From Symbiodinium natans (taxonomy: Eukaryota; Sar; Dinophyceae; Suessiales; Symbiodiniaceae), in NCBI GenBank assembly GCA_905221605.1, contig CAJNDS010002609.1, positions 62,001 through 126,000 on the forward strand: DNA of 64,000 bases, given 5' to 3'. The position numbers were made by a program, and so were the translations under genes. Positions 35,300-48,567 of this stretch are shown one piece after another (positions within the stretch are counted from its first letter, which is position 1; every line of letters starts with the position of its first letter). Under the pieces are notes generated by a model, which had not been told where the DNA came from, did not search any database, and saw only the letters and a program-made list of their open reading frames with translations.

Positions 35300-38200
35300 G
35301 CTACGTTCTCGCGTGTTGTCTTGCTACATGTCTCACTTGCTACACTTGCATAACAACTGGAAACTCTTCCAGATGCTTACAAAACCATTCAAGCTGTTGT
35401 TTGGAAGCACGAAGCACAAGGCTTCAATTCCAAACCGGGCCCTCAACCAATTGTACTGATGGTGAACTCTCTCGCACGTGTTCTTTTGGTAGCCCAATAT
35501 CCGTCTCCACCCTCTGACAGAGATGGAGTGAGTCAACAAACATGTATGAAGAAGCAAGCGCCTGCGCGAGCATACAAAATCATGCAAACTGCCATCCGTT
35601 CACACGGCATTTCGCCTCGCCGACCAAGGGCCCATGCCTGGCACGGACCTCGGGCCCAACGCTGCTGACATTGCGCAATAAATCAGCCTTCAGACATCAG
35701 CTCGACGTGCTTGACGATTCCTGTGCGTCCGCACGCGGAAAAGAAAGCCTCCTGACAGCGAGGCCAGCCTGAGCGGTCGAGCCATTCGAGCCACTTGATC
35801 TTAAAGCGAGGCTGACGGGCAGAACACGTGCTTCTGCTGGTCACCGCTGGGCCAAGCACAGCAGCTGCCGCAGAGAAGGCCTGAGAGCACATGGGACTTC
35901 CGCCGCTGAGAAAAAAGGGCCTTGAGAAAGAAAAAAACACAAAACACCCCCCTTTTGTCTTCTTTCAAAGAGAGTAGGCTGGGCAGCCGGTCAGCTGCCA
36001 CAATGGGTTTGTAGTCCATGGAGAGCCAGGCTTCCGTGACCAGCGGCGAGTGCCCCTCCTGAGAGAAAAAATAAACTCAAAAAAAAAAAAGAGAGAGGGA
36101 GAAATCAATCACTTCGTTTTAAAGCTTCATTTTGTCTCTCTTGTAAAAAAGAGGGGCTTCATTGTCTCTCTTTTAAAAAAGAGGTGTCTATATAAACCTT
36201 CGGGCAAGCAGAGAGATAGGTAGCACACCTCATTTCATGCGCACCTCATCACACCTCTCATTTTCGACACCTCTGGAGCGAACAAGGAATCTCCTGTCCC
36301 AGCTGGAGCATAGCAGGCTTCATCGTTGGAATGGAGACCTGCCATGCACCGCCGCTGGCCGCCAGGGGCAAATTTCCACAGATAGCAGCCACGCGCAGCA
36401 AATGGGTATCCAGGTCGGGATGACGAAACAAGAAGAAATGAACTGTCTGGATGCCAGGAGGGCAATGATGACTGCAAGACCCTTGGGGGATCAGCACACT
36501 CTTGGTACCAGGTACAAGCCTGCGCCCAACGAGCTGTGACTCATTCCTTGAGGCACAAACAGTCGCCAGACTGCTGCTGCGCCGACTTTTCAAGCACTTG
36601 GCTGCATGAGTCCAGGTGACTCCTGCACAGAGCTACTCAGAGCCTCGTGACATGCAGCGCATTCCCACATATTCCCACTTCTTCCCACACATTCCCCCAG
36701 CGGCCTTGCCATGCCTTCGGTTGGGCAGCTTTCTGTGGTTTTTGGAAGTCGAGCTCCTTGAGCTTTCCTGAAGAACAGTAGCTGCTGGCACATGTTGAGG
36801 GCAAAGCCCGCACAGACGGAGGTCCGAGACAGATGCCGACTTGCTCCTGCGAATGATCTCGCTCCTCCAGCTTCATCAGCGACAGTTACCGCTGACAGCA
36901 GAGAGTCGGAAGCAGCGGTCGTGTCCTTTGAGTTGGTACCCTCAATGACTGTCCAGGCCTGTATGCCAGGTGCTGGACCGGAGCGTACACGCCATGAAAC
37001 GGCACAGGCGTCGCCATCTTTCTAGGCTGGGCTGCTGGCCATCAGAGCAGCAGGGTACAGGACTCAGAACCAAGCAACTTCTTTCTTGGCTTGGAGTCCC
37101 GACAAGAAACAGGAACGTGTGAGAGGTCCCGACCTAATAACATGCCGGCAATCGGAAACGCGTAGACCTTAGGCCCAAGACCACCAACGTATCACAGACG
37201 AAGACAGCTCGGAACAGCCAATTCTCAATGCCATGTCGAAGTTCTCAAGCGAAGTGCTGGCCTTCACGACTGCGACATATTCGTGGAAAACCTGCACAAG
37301 CACTGCAAGATACTGCCAGAATACTGCGAAATGCTGCAAACTACACCAAAAGACTGCAAAGCACAGAGGGTCGGGAACAGCGCTGCGGAGCCCGCGGGCC
37401 AGAAAAAAGGGTCCAAGGCCAGAGTGTGGCCAGGCCTCCATGTTCCTCACTGCTTGTCTGGCCCGAAGTCACGAGGCCTCAGACATAAAAAAGTTAGAGC
37501 AAGAAAAAAGGCCCCCCGAGAAAAGAACGGCCCTGCTCGGCCCTGCTCTCGTGATTGCAGCTTGTCTGGGTGCGGGGCCAACAAGCAAGCAGAAGTCAAT
37601 GACTTCCCCCCCAAATACTACTAGTAGCACCCAAGGCTTGTTCAAGCCATGTGCGCTTCGGAGGCAATGCAACCGAGGATGCACGATAGCTTCTGCGAAA
37701 AAACGACACAGGACAAGACGGAATCAACATGAATCAACGCATGTTCACAATGTCCAGTGCCTTGTTAGTCATTCTGGCCAGGCTTGTCCGGCTCTGTTCA
37801 GTCCCTTGGCGGAACCAAGCGTCGCGCAACACTTGCACAAGCACAAGGCGAGGTCCAGACGTGTACACTCACTGGCAGTGTGCCCAAGCTATCACCACCC
37901 ATCCCCTCCCGCCAGCCAAAGCTAAAACTGGAGCAAAACACGCCATGCATCCAAGGCTTCGTGCAAGAAACACTACAAGTCCTGACCGTGAAAGCATCGA
38001 CGCCGGTGGAATACTGCTCTCATGGGCACGCGCAATTTTGCATCCAGGTCGCTAACTCAAAGTCTCATGATATCCTACGGAAGTAGGTGTTCCAAAAGCA
38101 CCCATCTACAGTATCAAGTCCACACACCAGAAGCACAGAGAAGCCAATTCAGAACCACGACGAAAACCTGGTGCGAACACGGAGAAAGCATAGCCGGGAT

Positions 38201-39100
38201 CGCGGAGCTCGAACGTCTCAGACGGCTGGGGCCAAAACTTGGAGATTTTCTCTGCTTGTTCTACTCGCAAGCTCAGGGACAAGCCAGGTCCATCAAAAAG
38301 CTAGCAGTAAATAGACAGTAACCCTTTATGCAAGACTGGGCCGACCACCCCAACTTCACAAAGCAAGGAGAACAACACAAGGGGCTCTAGCACTCGGGAT
38401 TCGTTATCGCAAGTTGAAGCCCGACTGTCAGGGACACTTGAAGACAAAGTGCACACAGCAAAGAAACCCAAAAGATGAACATGGTCCTCATGAGCTGTCC
38501 TTTGTTACTGTCACCCATGTTCCAGACAGTGTACCATACTGACTTTGAGGCTTCGCTTCAACTGTTGCCGCTACCCTTCTTCACAAGGGTGTTAAACGTT
38601 TACCTTGTTTGGAGGCCCAGCAGTCTGGTACGTGAAGTTGCGGCTATGGCAGCTGCATACTCTGGAAGGTGTGCTCCGAATCGGGCAGGGCCTGGCCAAA
38701 TCCATCCACGATTCGATTCCTGAAGATCTTTGGGGCGAGTCATCCCGGCTCAACTATGACTACTATGATGACTCTACAGACTGTCCTTGTCTCTCCTATG
38801 TTGCCTCGACAGCTTGCACTTCGTGGCTGGGATGCAGCTTGAATTGTGATGCAGCTTGCACGACATATGTGGTGCATTGGGGTCCGCGCATTGGGGTCCG
38901 CGCCTAAGACGCACCCTCCGTGACACTTCCACTTTGATTAGAACACATCGTGTGAAGGTGGTAAGCGGCACGGCAGCAGGTGAAACGTGGAAGTACTCCG
39001 TTGCGGGCATATCCGAGTCGTCCATTGTCCATCTTGCTAGAGCTTTTTGAGTCCAGCAAGCGAAAGAGAGGGGATAGTGCCAACTTCGATCTCTCGAAGA
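35300..39100. other. Gene-poor region
   Basis: No family recognised. Minus-strand open stretches at 36290-36560 (HLLRVAAICGNLPLAASGG) and 36640-36800 look weakly coding; plus-strand 38600-38760 (RIGQGLAKSIHDSIPEDL) likewise. A purine-rich run lies at 36070-36110. Confidence 0.25.
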
Positions 39101-39452
39101 CATAGCCAGTTCTAGAGGGTACGCCATTACATCATCATTGCGAATCTGTGAATGGCGACGCTCCCGTCAGAAATTCAAAGGCGTTCTCAGTAAGGTGCAG
39201 GGCTGCATTGCGGAAATCGCATCCAACAACTCTGCCGAAAGGACATCATGCAAGCAGCAAGCATCGGACTGTGTCAGAACAGTGGAACGAACGGAACAAT
39301 GGTTACCTACAGCAACAGCTGGAAACCAGCCACTTTCAGCCCGATTAGCTCCAGTTTGCCGAACAGGCGTTTGCAACGCTAGCTGTGAGATGCTGTGAGA
39401 TGTGAACACTGACCTTGCAAAAGCTGTAAAGTCCAGGACCTCAGGTAGCGGC

Positions 39453-39686
39453 TCACAGGTAGCCAGCAGAGGCCAAACACTGGCTCGGAATTGCACTCGG
39501 CACATCCGTCACTCCGTCGAAGAGTCTAAACGATCCAAAGGTGTTGGAGATACGGCCCGGGAATCGAGCGGCGCTGTCACGAAAACCAGACGCTAGAAGC
39601 CTATAGGCAAAGGACAGCTGGTAGCCCCCGCTGCTATGGCCAATCAGCCGAATGTAAGCTCCTCTGCTGATACTCTGAGCGTACAA
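39453..39686 (-). CDS. Possible alpha/beta-hydrolase exon (GHSSG motif)
   Basis: On the minus strand an exon-like stretch starting after an AG near 39660 reads AYIRLIGHSSGGYQLSFAYR. GHSSG fits the G-x-S-x-G nucleophile elbow of alpha/beta hydrolases, preceded by a hydrophobic strand and followed by a helix-like segment, as in lipid-droplet hydrolases and serine lipases. The acid and His of the triad, and any flanking exons, were not found. One motif alone is weak evidence. Confidence 0.35.
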   Translation of the reverse strand: MYAQSISRGAYIRLIGHSSGGYQLSFAYRLLASGFRDSAARFPGRISNTFGSFRLFDGVTDVPSAIPSQCLASAGYL

Positions 39687-39699
39687 GTCAGTTCAGTTT

Positions 39700-40680
39700 C
39701 CATAGTTTCCATACCACCCAGTCTCACCTTACACATCCTTAGACTGATTGTTCCAGGGAGCTGCTGGAAGCTCACAGTCTTCGGCCAAGTGCCTCAACTT
39801 TTACCTTCGCAGAACTGACACAAACTCACCTCCAGCGTCTCAGCATGTCTCAAGCCTCAACAAACTGAGACAGCCACTTCTCTGAGTGGAGCTGCGGCTG
39901 GATCCTGGCAAGCGCGAACCGTGCAGCACGCCCAGTCTCACAGGGGCTCTGATCTTGGCTCCTCCTGATCAAAAACCGGCGCTTGCATCGCCCCAGACTG
40001 ACTCAAACGATGGTAGCCCTCAGAGAGCCGAGGCAGCTAAGAAAGGCCATGTTGTGTTTGCGCGAGAGGCTTGTCTGAGCGCGCCACCCATGACACAAGG
40101 ATCTTCACAGCTCGGAACAAATGCCCTCGACGCAAGGAAGTGCAGGAGCAGGCGGGCACACAAGAAACGTGCAAGATGTACATGGCCTCTGCAGCAAGTC
40201 CAAAGCTTCCTTTGACACTTGCGGAGGGTCGAGGGAATGTGTCACCTTAGGCTCGAAGCTTGAAAGTAAAAGTGACAGAGAACCCATGGACCCACCGCCT
40301 GCACCATGCCGGGAGTCGCGCATTCATCCACTCGTCTGGACGGGTTGCTAGCTGCTTGACCTGGCTTCGCATCTTTCAACTCCCTGTATCTCCCCACATC
40401 TTTGATAACTTCTAACACATTTCAAGCTTTTGCGTGACAGAAGCTTGCTCCATGTGGAAACATCTCCCGCAGCCATTTGCGGGCTGGCCTCGAGGTTACG
40501 AAAGTATAGCTCACTCCTCCAGCTCGTGCTTTGCCGCCCAAGGAGCCTTCACAAGGCGACAGCAGGTGAAGAGTCGGGGGATGTGTTTGGTTGGTTTTCT
40601 CAAACCTAGACGAAGTCGGAATCAACCAGAGCTGAACCACGCCTACCCGCGGGAGCTCTGGCTCGGAAAAATATCTCACA
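39700..40680. other. Spacer
   Basis: No gene, RNA or repeat recognised. Confidence 0.4.
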
Positions 40681-40682
40681 AA

Positions 40683-40685
<3 letters not shown>

Positions 40686-40733
<48 letters not shown>

Positions 40734-40816
40734 TCACTCACTCACTCACTCACTCACTCACTCACTCACTCACTCACACACTCACACACTCACACACTCA
40801 CACACTCACACACACT
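40686..40816 (+). repeat. Compound microsatellite
   Basis: A (CA)n run at 40686-40729 passes into (CTCA)n to about 40776 and then into a CACACT-type run to 40816. The His/Thr/Ser-rich open frames over it are artefacts. Confidence 0.95.
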
Positions 40817-41229
40817 AGCAGAAGCGCAAAACAGGCCAAAACCGACATCCTTGCACAAAGAAGCACGAATCCGCACCAACTGGCACAGCATGAGAACACA
40901 CAGCAAAGACCAGCACAGCAGCCTAACGTAAATCATGAACACGAGTCGGACCATGACTCATCAGAGCAGTGGAAACGAGGTCGACTAAGATCAGTACAGG
41001 TTATGCGACAGCATTGCAGCACTGCTCTGACTAGCTCAGCTGAGAACAGATCAGATTGGGTCAAATCGGATGGACAGTTTTTCGCGCTGGGGATCTGCAG
41101 CCCTCAGAGAACTCTCACAAACTGACAAAAGCTTCTGAGGTTCCAGAGCCCAAGCGCGAAAGACTGTCGATCCGCTTTGACCTAATCTGATCTGATCTCA
41201 GCTGAGCTAGTCTGAGCTGGCCGTTTTGT

Positions 41230-41850
41230 TGACTACCCTACACGCGAAACGCTAAAACCCTAAACATCCAAACCTGAAAGCCTGAAAAAACAACTAAAGA
41301 CCCTAGAAACACTAGACAATCATCAAATGCCTGCAAAGACCAAACCTCAAACCCTAACTGCCCTGTAAACCCTTAAAGCCCTAAACCCCTTAAAGCTCTG
41401 AAGCCCTGAAAGTCTAGAACCCGAAGCCCTAAACGCGAAAGTCATGCACCTTGAAGCCCTTAAAACTCAAGGACCCAAAACCGAAAACATGCTACTTGTG
41501 TAAGCTTCTACAAGACCTAAAACACACGAAAGCCTGAACACACCCTAAGTTCTAAACAAAGCCCGAAGAAAAAAAAAAAAAAAACACCCTAAAGCTCTCA
41601 ACCCCTTTATGTTGCAAACCAAACACAAAAGTCATAAAAGCCTACAAACCCTAAACCCTAAAAATCCAACAACCCTTGTTACAAACAAAACTGAGCTCTC
41701 CAAAGCCCCGAGGACTATGTATGATAAGCTGAGATTCAAACCCAAACCCGTAAACATTCAAAATCCAGCGGCCCCAAGGATACTCAACAGATCATCAACA
41801 ATTAGGGAAAACCCGAAAAACCCCAAAATTCATATCAACTCTCAAGCCCG
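41230..41850. other. Degenerate CCCTAAA-rich stretch
   Basis: Many imperfect ccctaaac and ccctgaaa words on the plus strand, separated by A-rich sequence including a poly-A run (41568-41584). It resembles decayed telomere-type repeats. No gene recognised. Confidence 0.6.
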
Positions 41851-42698
41851 TCTTGGGGCGTACATGTACCTTGTTGGGGTCAGTTCAGCCTGTGTAGGGT
41901 TTCGGTGCTTGTTTTTGAGTTTGTGGACCTTCCGAGTGCGATCTCTGGCTCAGACTCTGGCAGCTTGTTTTGTCACACCATGACTCGGTTGTGCTGGAAT
42001 GTGCTGGACACTTGCTTTGATGGGCGTTTAACAGTTTTCCCAACAAATAAATCTGCACTGACAACTACACAATCACCCCTTACTTTGTTTGGAAGGCTTA
42101 TTGTGAACTGTTGATCTCCACCTCAACCTGACCCAACTTGAAACGTGGACCGAACCTTCCGCAGCTCAGGTCAATCGCTTGACGCCCTGCCAAACTTTTG
42201 CAAAACCGACAACAACTTCATGGATTCTCAAAAACAGCACAGCAGCATCAACAGTGACACGCAGAGTCAACCAGGTCAGCAGGACGGTATCCCAACGCTG
42301 TGTCACCCAGAACAACTGGTGTGTCCGTGTCCTGGCGAGATCTCCAGAATGCGACATGCTGTGACGGCTTTGACCAGAGAGTGGAATCAAAGGCCGGACA
42401 GACCAAATAGAACCTTCACGGGCTGTTCACAGAGCAAAGAAACGTGTCTTACCAGTCATGCTGGCATTGTGTAGGATGCTGCTGTATAGTGGCCAAGGGG
42501 CTGGTAGCAGAATCTGAGAAAGCCCTCAAAAAAGCAAAGTGCCAACGAAAGGCTCTGCCTGACAAGGGCACAGAAGAGTCGAACCAGAACGTTGTATGAC
42601 ATGCTTTCAGAACAAGAAGGCACCTTAGTCTGAAATGGCCAATCTGAAGAGTGAAAAGCCCAATGCAAGTAGCCTGAGCAGAAAAGCAGGAGTTCACA

Positions 42699-43156
42699 CT
42701 AATTCCAAGGCCCAATTTGACCCGAGGCCTGATAAACACTGATCGCATTTCGGGGAACTTTTGCCGCGAATGCCTCCGCCAGCGCAAGGTCAAGCACGTC
42801 AAGCATGTCAAGCACGTCAAGCAAGTCAAGCATGTCAAGCATGTCAAGCTGGGCTGCATCTGGCCTTGAGAAGGTGGATGTAGGCGTCAAAAGCCAAGGT
42901 GCCTTGTTCAGCAAAATTCTCCTGTCAGGACTGCGTGTCATAGATCTCTCGCACTCTCGTCGCCCGGTCCGGCAGCCTCTATACTCTTCCTCACCTCGAG
43001 GAAGACTTTTCGGAATGCCTGCACGGACAGCGGCAGAAGCGGGATGATGATGCACGGCGCAGGGGAGCGGTAGCAGAGATCGTGCGCCTCTTGTCTTTTC
43101 TTGAACCGCCTGAACCTAAGGTGCAAAGAGCGATTTGTCTGAACATGCCTGAGCAC
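42699..43156 (-). CDS. Unidentified protein, last exons
   Basis: Two open minus-strand stretches. 42938-43100 contains PLSVQAFRKVFLEVRKSIE. 42699-42900 carries a nine-base tandem repeat that reads in frame as Leu-Asp-X triplets, continuing without a break into ALAEAFAAKVPRNAIS. Keeping an open frame through the repeat and into unique sequence suggests real coding, but no family is recognised and the two stretches are in different frames. Confidence 0.3.
42788..42851. repeat. Nine-base tandem repeat, seven copies
   Basis: Unit gtcaagcay on the plus strand. Because it is a multiple of three it keeps the minus-strand frame (Leu-Asp-Met/Val/Leu repeated). Confidence 0.9.
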
Positions 43157-44439
43157 CTACCACCTCTGGACTGCTGCTAATTCACAGTGCCGTATCAATG
43201 ACATCTGGAACGTCGAACGTAGTAACGTAGTAAAGAAAGGAATGATTCAGGTCGAAACTGAACCGGACTTTCGATGCAAGTCAAGTCCAAGTAAACCTGC
43301 ATCAGGGCATCACGCCAAGCAGTCAAGGCAGATGGCAGGTGCGGCGCACAACTGGCCTCTTTCTTTTTTACATCTGACTCCTCGTTGCAAAATGGAGATG
43401 AACTGGTCGAAAGAAGGGACTGTGCCTTAAAGACCTTGCCAACCTGCCCCCTCGCTAATGCCTATGTACACATGTCGTTGCAAAGATGGCCTGGTCCACG
43501 TCGAAGCTTCCCAGCAGGGTGAACTGTGTGGACGAAAACTTGTGAACCTCCACAAATCTCTGCGGCCGAGAGAATCACGAAGCGAAACCACAACATTTGG
43601 TCATGTCATAGTCATGGCTGGCATGCCTGGACTGTGCCAACCAGCTTCCAGTTATCCTCCCCAGCACAGCTTGGCAACACAAAAGGGCAAAAGCGAAAAA
43701 AAAAAAACAAAAATCAGGAGAAAGGGTATCACATCGTATCACAACATGCAAAAAGAGCGAAGACGGTGACCTCTTACAAAAACTGTACAATAAGCTCTGC
43801 CTTCTCCAGCAGCCGCTCTACGATCGCGTAGGGAGCCACATCTTTCCTGTGAGCGGCAGCGACTCAGCGCTAAGGAGGCAGCTAAGCACTCTCCGGGCGA
43901 TTTCGGTACTTCGACCAAACTATGTATGAGACAACCTATGACAAATCGTAAACTTCCTCTAAGGTGAGGCCTTCAATACCAGGTTAACTCGGCAACGACT
44001 TAGCATGAAGGCGTCTAACGGTCTCGATCCACGGCATGAATACGTCATGTGCCCATGTATCCCTTACACACAGGTGCAGCTGTCTTCATGTCAACGACGA
44101 AGTCCACATCCGACTGACCGTTGACATAGCAAGGAGCTCGGTCCTGAGATGAGCAGAGCAGTCCGAGCAGCGCAAGCGCGCTGAAAACAGAAACATGCGT
44201 ATCCCATCTCCTTGCGGCCTCGTGCAGGTTCTGTCCTGAACTTCACATCACAACTTGCTCTCGCAACTCATCCGCAGCACGGAACAAAACTCGAACTCCA
44301 CGTCCAAGGTGCAGAAGGGCAAGAGAGCCGTAGAGCTCCGCAGAATTGGCCACTGCGGATTCTTAGATCCCGCCCCGATGCGCTTCGTCACAGCTTTGGT
44401 TATAAGAGCATCTGATGCAGATCTGTTCTGAGCCTGTTT

Positions 44440-44848
44440 TAAGCCTTTAAGCACCATGCAGGTAGGCGATACGGTAGGCGATGGTAGGTGCCCCACCAGC
44501 AGTGCCCAGGAGGATTTCGGGCAGTCGCCGAGCCGTCTCCAGCAGCCGCTGGTGGATTTCAGGCTTCGCTGCAAGAACCTCACAGAGGAGGCACAAAAAG
44601 AAGACCACACGACCAGAGGCAGCAACATGCAAAAAACACAATGCAGAAACAACTCGAGCTGTGCTAAGTTGTGTGCACCCTTCTGAGGCCAAGGCATCCA
44701 GTATTTGCCGATCGGACACTGTGCAAGTTGCACCAGGTGTTGGTGTGCCTGGCATGCACGTGTGTCTCATGGGCATCCGTGACACTATTGCAGCAATCAC
44801 GGCAAGGCTAGCCAGACAGAAAGGGCATGCAGAAGTCCTGAGAAGCAT
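44440..44848 (-). CDS. Unidentified protein, C-terminal exons
   Basis: Minus strand. The last exon (stop TAA at about 44450) reads KPEIHQRLLETARRLPEILL then GTAGGAPTIAYRIAYLHGA. The preceding stretch near 44660-44730 reads DRQILDALASEGCTQLSTAR. A further stretch near 44960-45060 (VSLPEQAVPVRIAGFPPVP) may be upstream. Composition is helical; no family recognised. Confidence 0.35.
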
Positions 44849-46329
44849 CGGCTTTTGTGGATTTGTGGGTCACTGCAGGAGATCAGCTGTAAGCTCCCAG
44901 CACCCATCCCAAATCGTACCTCATCCGATGTGTCACAGAGGGCATGTGAGCGTTTAAAGGCCAAGGTTTTCCGTAAGCTCGGCACAGGAGGGAATCCCGC
45001 GATTCGGACAGGAACTGCCTGTTCCGGCAATGACACATCCACTGCGGCAAAGAAGAAAGTGCAAAGAGTCATTTGTCGGCTGTGCCTGGAAACAACCGGG
45101 AGGTCCAGTGGCCGGCACAGAGCGCACCTGGCGCAACCAACCGTGCATGGTTCGGCCACCGTTGCAAAGCTCAGCATATCTTCATTTTCACATCTTCATA
45201 ACTTTAGAGGAGGCGCCGCTGGTCTTCTGGAACTTTTACCATTGCCTGCAAAGTATGCCATCTAGGAATTCTCGATGGAAGTCAAAGGAAGTCATGCGTG
45301 CCTGGGCTCCGCAACTCTATCGCCACTCTCCGCTACTCTCACCCCGGCCTCCAAGCCTTCTCTTGGCAGGTGCCTTTGAGATAAAGCAAAAGTGTCTCAA
45401 AAAAAACACACGTCGATTGCACCCGAGAAACTAGTCATAGCTAGTCTACTTAGCAAACTTCGATAGACCTGCTCATAGTCTTCTTGCGGCACGAGAACAC
45501 TTTTGTGAAAAGACTAAAACAACTAGAATGAAGGTTACTGGGGCTCGTGAAAGAGGGTGGCGCAGAGTCCTGTGGGTCGTTAGGTAAACTACAACCAGAT
45601 CCAGGCCAGACCCACGCACGCCGACTCGAGATCTTTGCCTATAGAGCCCACGTACACACCTGTTAATGTCAAGTCTGCGTACTGCTTTGCATCACACCTT
45701 CTTTGAAAGCTGTGCGATATGCTCAGGGTTCCCAGGGGTAGTCATGAGTATCAGGTCACACGAAGGCAACATTCGGATTCTTTCCATGGCATTCAATGGC
45801 CTCAGTCTCGGCATCGACGTCTGCTTGCAAAGCTGCTCGTGTTTCACCTCAAACATTGAACTCATTAAACATCAATCATTAAACCAAGCCTGGACATGCT
45901 TCATGGCAGTCCAGCTTCCCGCACCGCTGAACAGGCGACTGAGTCGTCAACCACTGGTTGAGTCAGCCTTTCGCGTGTCAACCTCTCAAACTGGACATGA
46001 CAAGACGATTGAAACGTACTGCACAAGTAAGGAGCCAGCCTCTGGTGCCATCCCTGACATATGTTTACACCACACCACAGACAGACACAGACTGCTTGAC
46101 CGGCCGGCTGAATTGACCAACTGCCAACGCACTGCTAGACAACCATGAACGAAGTTGGCGCCTTCGGTTCTATACAGCATATTGCCACTTTTCGGGCTTG
46201 ATTGTTGCAGGAAGCTGCTTCAATGACTTTCGTGTTCGTGCCGCTCTGACCTCCACTCTCGGACGCAGCAGACGGGCTTGTCTTCTTCCCTCAGCGGACG
46301 CTCAGCCGGTGCTTCAATTCCAACTTCGT

Positions 46330-46444
46330 CGCTTCTCAGACCTGCCACAACGTAAGTGCAATTGAGCTGAGCAGATAGCTTCGATTGCGACCTGAGCTTC
46401 GTCGACAGGTCTGTGACAGATTCATGCGATTGCACATCGTCCAT
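46330..46444 (-). CDS. Unidentified exon
   Basis: From an ATG at 46442-46444 the minus strand reads MDDVQSHESVTDLSTKLRSQ and continues open into GLRSDEVGIEAPAERPLREE. Protein-like composition, no family match, boundaries unknown. Confidence 0.25.
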
Positions 46445-47559
46445 CTTTACAAACCACGCGATGGAAACACTGCCATTAGCCCAGCTGAGACGGCAGCGTC
46501 CGCTGGCCGCACGTTCCGAACGATCAGCTGCCGAAGTACCACCATCACTGAGAACAGCGGAGAGCTGGGTAGAAAAGCAAGTGGGCCAATGGACAACTCG
46601 ATGCTATACAGATCTCTACAATACCTGTCGAGGGCCTGGAGGGACTCAACGATCGTGTCAAAGGTGTGCCTGTTTCCTGAGCAATGACATGAAAGGCATA
46701 AAAGTCATCGAAGGCATCGTCGTGGAAGTGACATGAAGAATCCGGGTGGAAGCACGGGCGTCTCTTCACCAGCAGGACCGGTCTGGTCACCTCTGCAGCG
46801 ACCTGCCCCGCTCTGGCGCAACAGCCCTTCACACCCGGACCGACCACCACGTGCCATGTGCTCTTATCATTGCCCCGCAAGCTGACGCGGAAACTTCGTC
46901 CAATTTGCATGCGATCAATTGTTTGGCTTACCATCGAGGATTGCTCTTTCAGGGCTTCCCGGACACTTTGGCAAATTGGCCTAGAACCTCTGAGTTATTG
47001 GATTTTCTGGTCGCACTGGGGTTGGAGCATGCTTGGGCAGGTCTGGACAGTCTGGGAGGGTGTGCGATCTCGTTTTTCGATGTTTCCATGAGGCGTAATG
47101 ACACTTCACTCTGTTGAACGTCCGAGTCATGCACAAACCCATGATGGTCGTAAGTGTCTATCGGCCCTCGTTTCTGTTGCCATAATGGACATGGCGTGCG
47201 AGAACCACACCTTCACTGCCACATCCCATCTCCACAACCTCGGGGCACCTGCACAAGAATTATGAGTCTTGCAGAACCAAGGCTACGCGCACAAGCTTCA
47301 GAGGCCTTTTGTCCACCAGCGGCACGTTGGCTGCCGAGACGGCGGCGCTCACAGGAGAATCCTGACACTCGTGGCCATCATGCAGTCCGATGGTAACAAA
47401 AGACGAAGACGAAGCGTGAAATACAAGCCATTGGCTGGAGCTGCTGCAGTGGACATGGCGGAACTCCAAAGCGTATGAATTGGCAACAACCACTTTGGCA
47501 GCCGGATGGTTTGTTTTTGTGATGTTGTAATTTGACTCAATGAGTAGATACAACCCCCC

Positions 47560-48350
47560 TGAAGAGGTGAGCTTGTGTCTGTGCGTGTGTACTTAGTGTG
47601 TGCGTGTGTACGCGGTTGCAAACACACAGGCTGGCTGTGTTGAATCGTGTTGCTGGCCTAGTTTGCTAAGGCTTGAGTGGGTAATACGCGCACGAAACAT
47701 CCAGACAACCAACACGCTGATGAATTCCAACTGGCACAGGGGACTACAGCCGCACAACCATGCTCCGCATCAGAATTGATTCACGAACAATATTATTCAA
47801 GCAGTGCAGCGACCGCAACGTTATGCTTCGAATTCCTGTCCATGAGCAATAACACGACTCGTCCAGATGATGCATATTTATGCTCTCGAGTTCTCAGCTA
47901 ATTCTCCTCATGAGAACTCAAGGGGCCTACCCTCGGCAAAAGATTGCAAAACTGTTGAACACATGCCGTCAATCGCCCTTTTTGTATGGAAAATCGTGAG
48001 CGCGAGTCGCGAGGCGGTGACATAAAACGCGGACTCTAACATGCCACTGCAACAGCTTGTTGTGTAGCTGGCCAGGCTTTACAGAAACATAGAAACGCTG
48101 GGGACACGTGGAGTACAGCTCCAGAGGCCGGCGCTTTCGCAAGTACAAGCTCTGTTGAAGCTTTTAACCACAGGTCAACATTTACAGGCATAGTCTACTA
48201 GGCACCATGGGTCGATGGTCTCGATGGGTGTATGTGGGAACCTAATATAACCTAATCCCCTCCTAATACAGGTCCAGTCTGGGCCCCAGCGTGTGATCTC
48301 AGGATATCCTCTTGGAGGATGAGCCATGAGTCCAGACGAATCAAGGCGGT
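47560..48350. other. Spacer before the telomere-like array
   Basis: Nothing recognisable apart from short TG-rich runs near 47575-47620. Confidence 0.4.
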
Positions 48351-48352
48351 AG

Positions 48353-48523
48353 AGGGTTTAGGGTTTAGGGTTTAGGGTTGAGGGTTTTGGGTTTAGGGTT
48401 TAGGGTTTAGGGTTTAGGGTTTAGGGTTTAGGGTTTAGGGTTTAGGGTTTAGGGTTTAGGGTTTAGGGCGGGTTTAGGGTTTAGGGTTTAGGGTTATAGG
48501 GTTTAGGGTTTTGGGTTTAGGGT
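48353..48523 (+). repeat. Interstitial telomere-like (TTTAGGG)n array
   Basis: About 24 near-perfect copies of the seven-base unit tttaggg, with a few variant copies. It ends 45 bp beyond the stop codon of the kinase gene, so it lies in or next to its 3' untranslated region. TTTAGGG is the plant-type telomere repeat also reported for dinoflagellates. Confidence 0.95.
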
Positions 48524-48567
48524 CTGATCTCAGATCGGCCATATTGGACATCCGACTTTGAACAGCA

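Noticed and set aside
40434-40931. 165-codon frame rich in His/Thr/Ser
   Set aside because: It is mostly translation of the CA/CTCA microsatellite.
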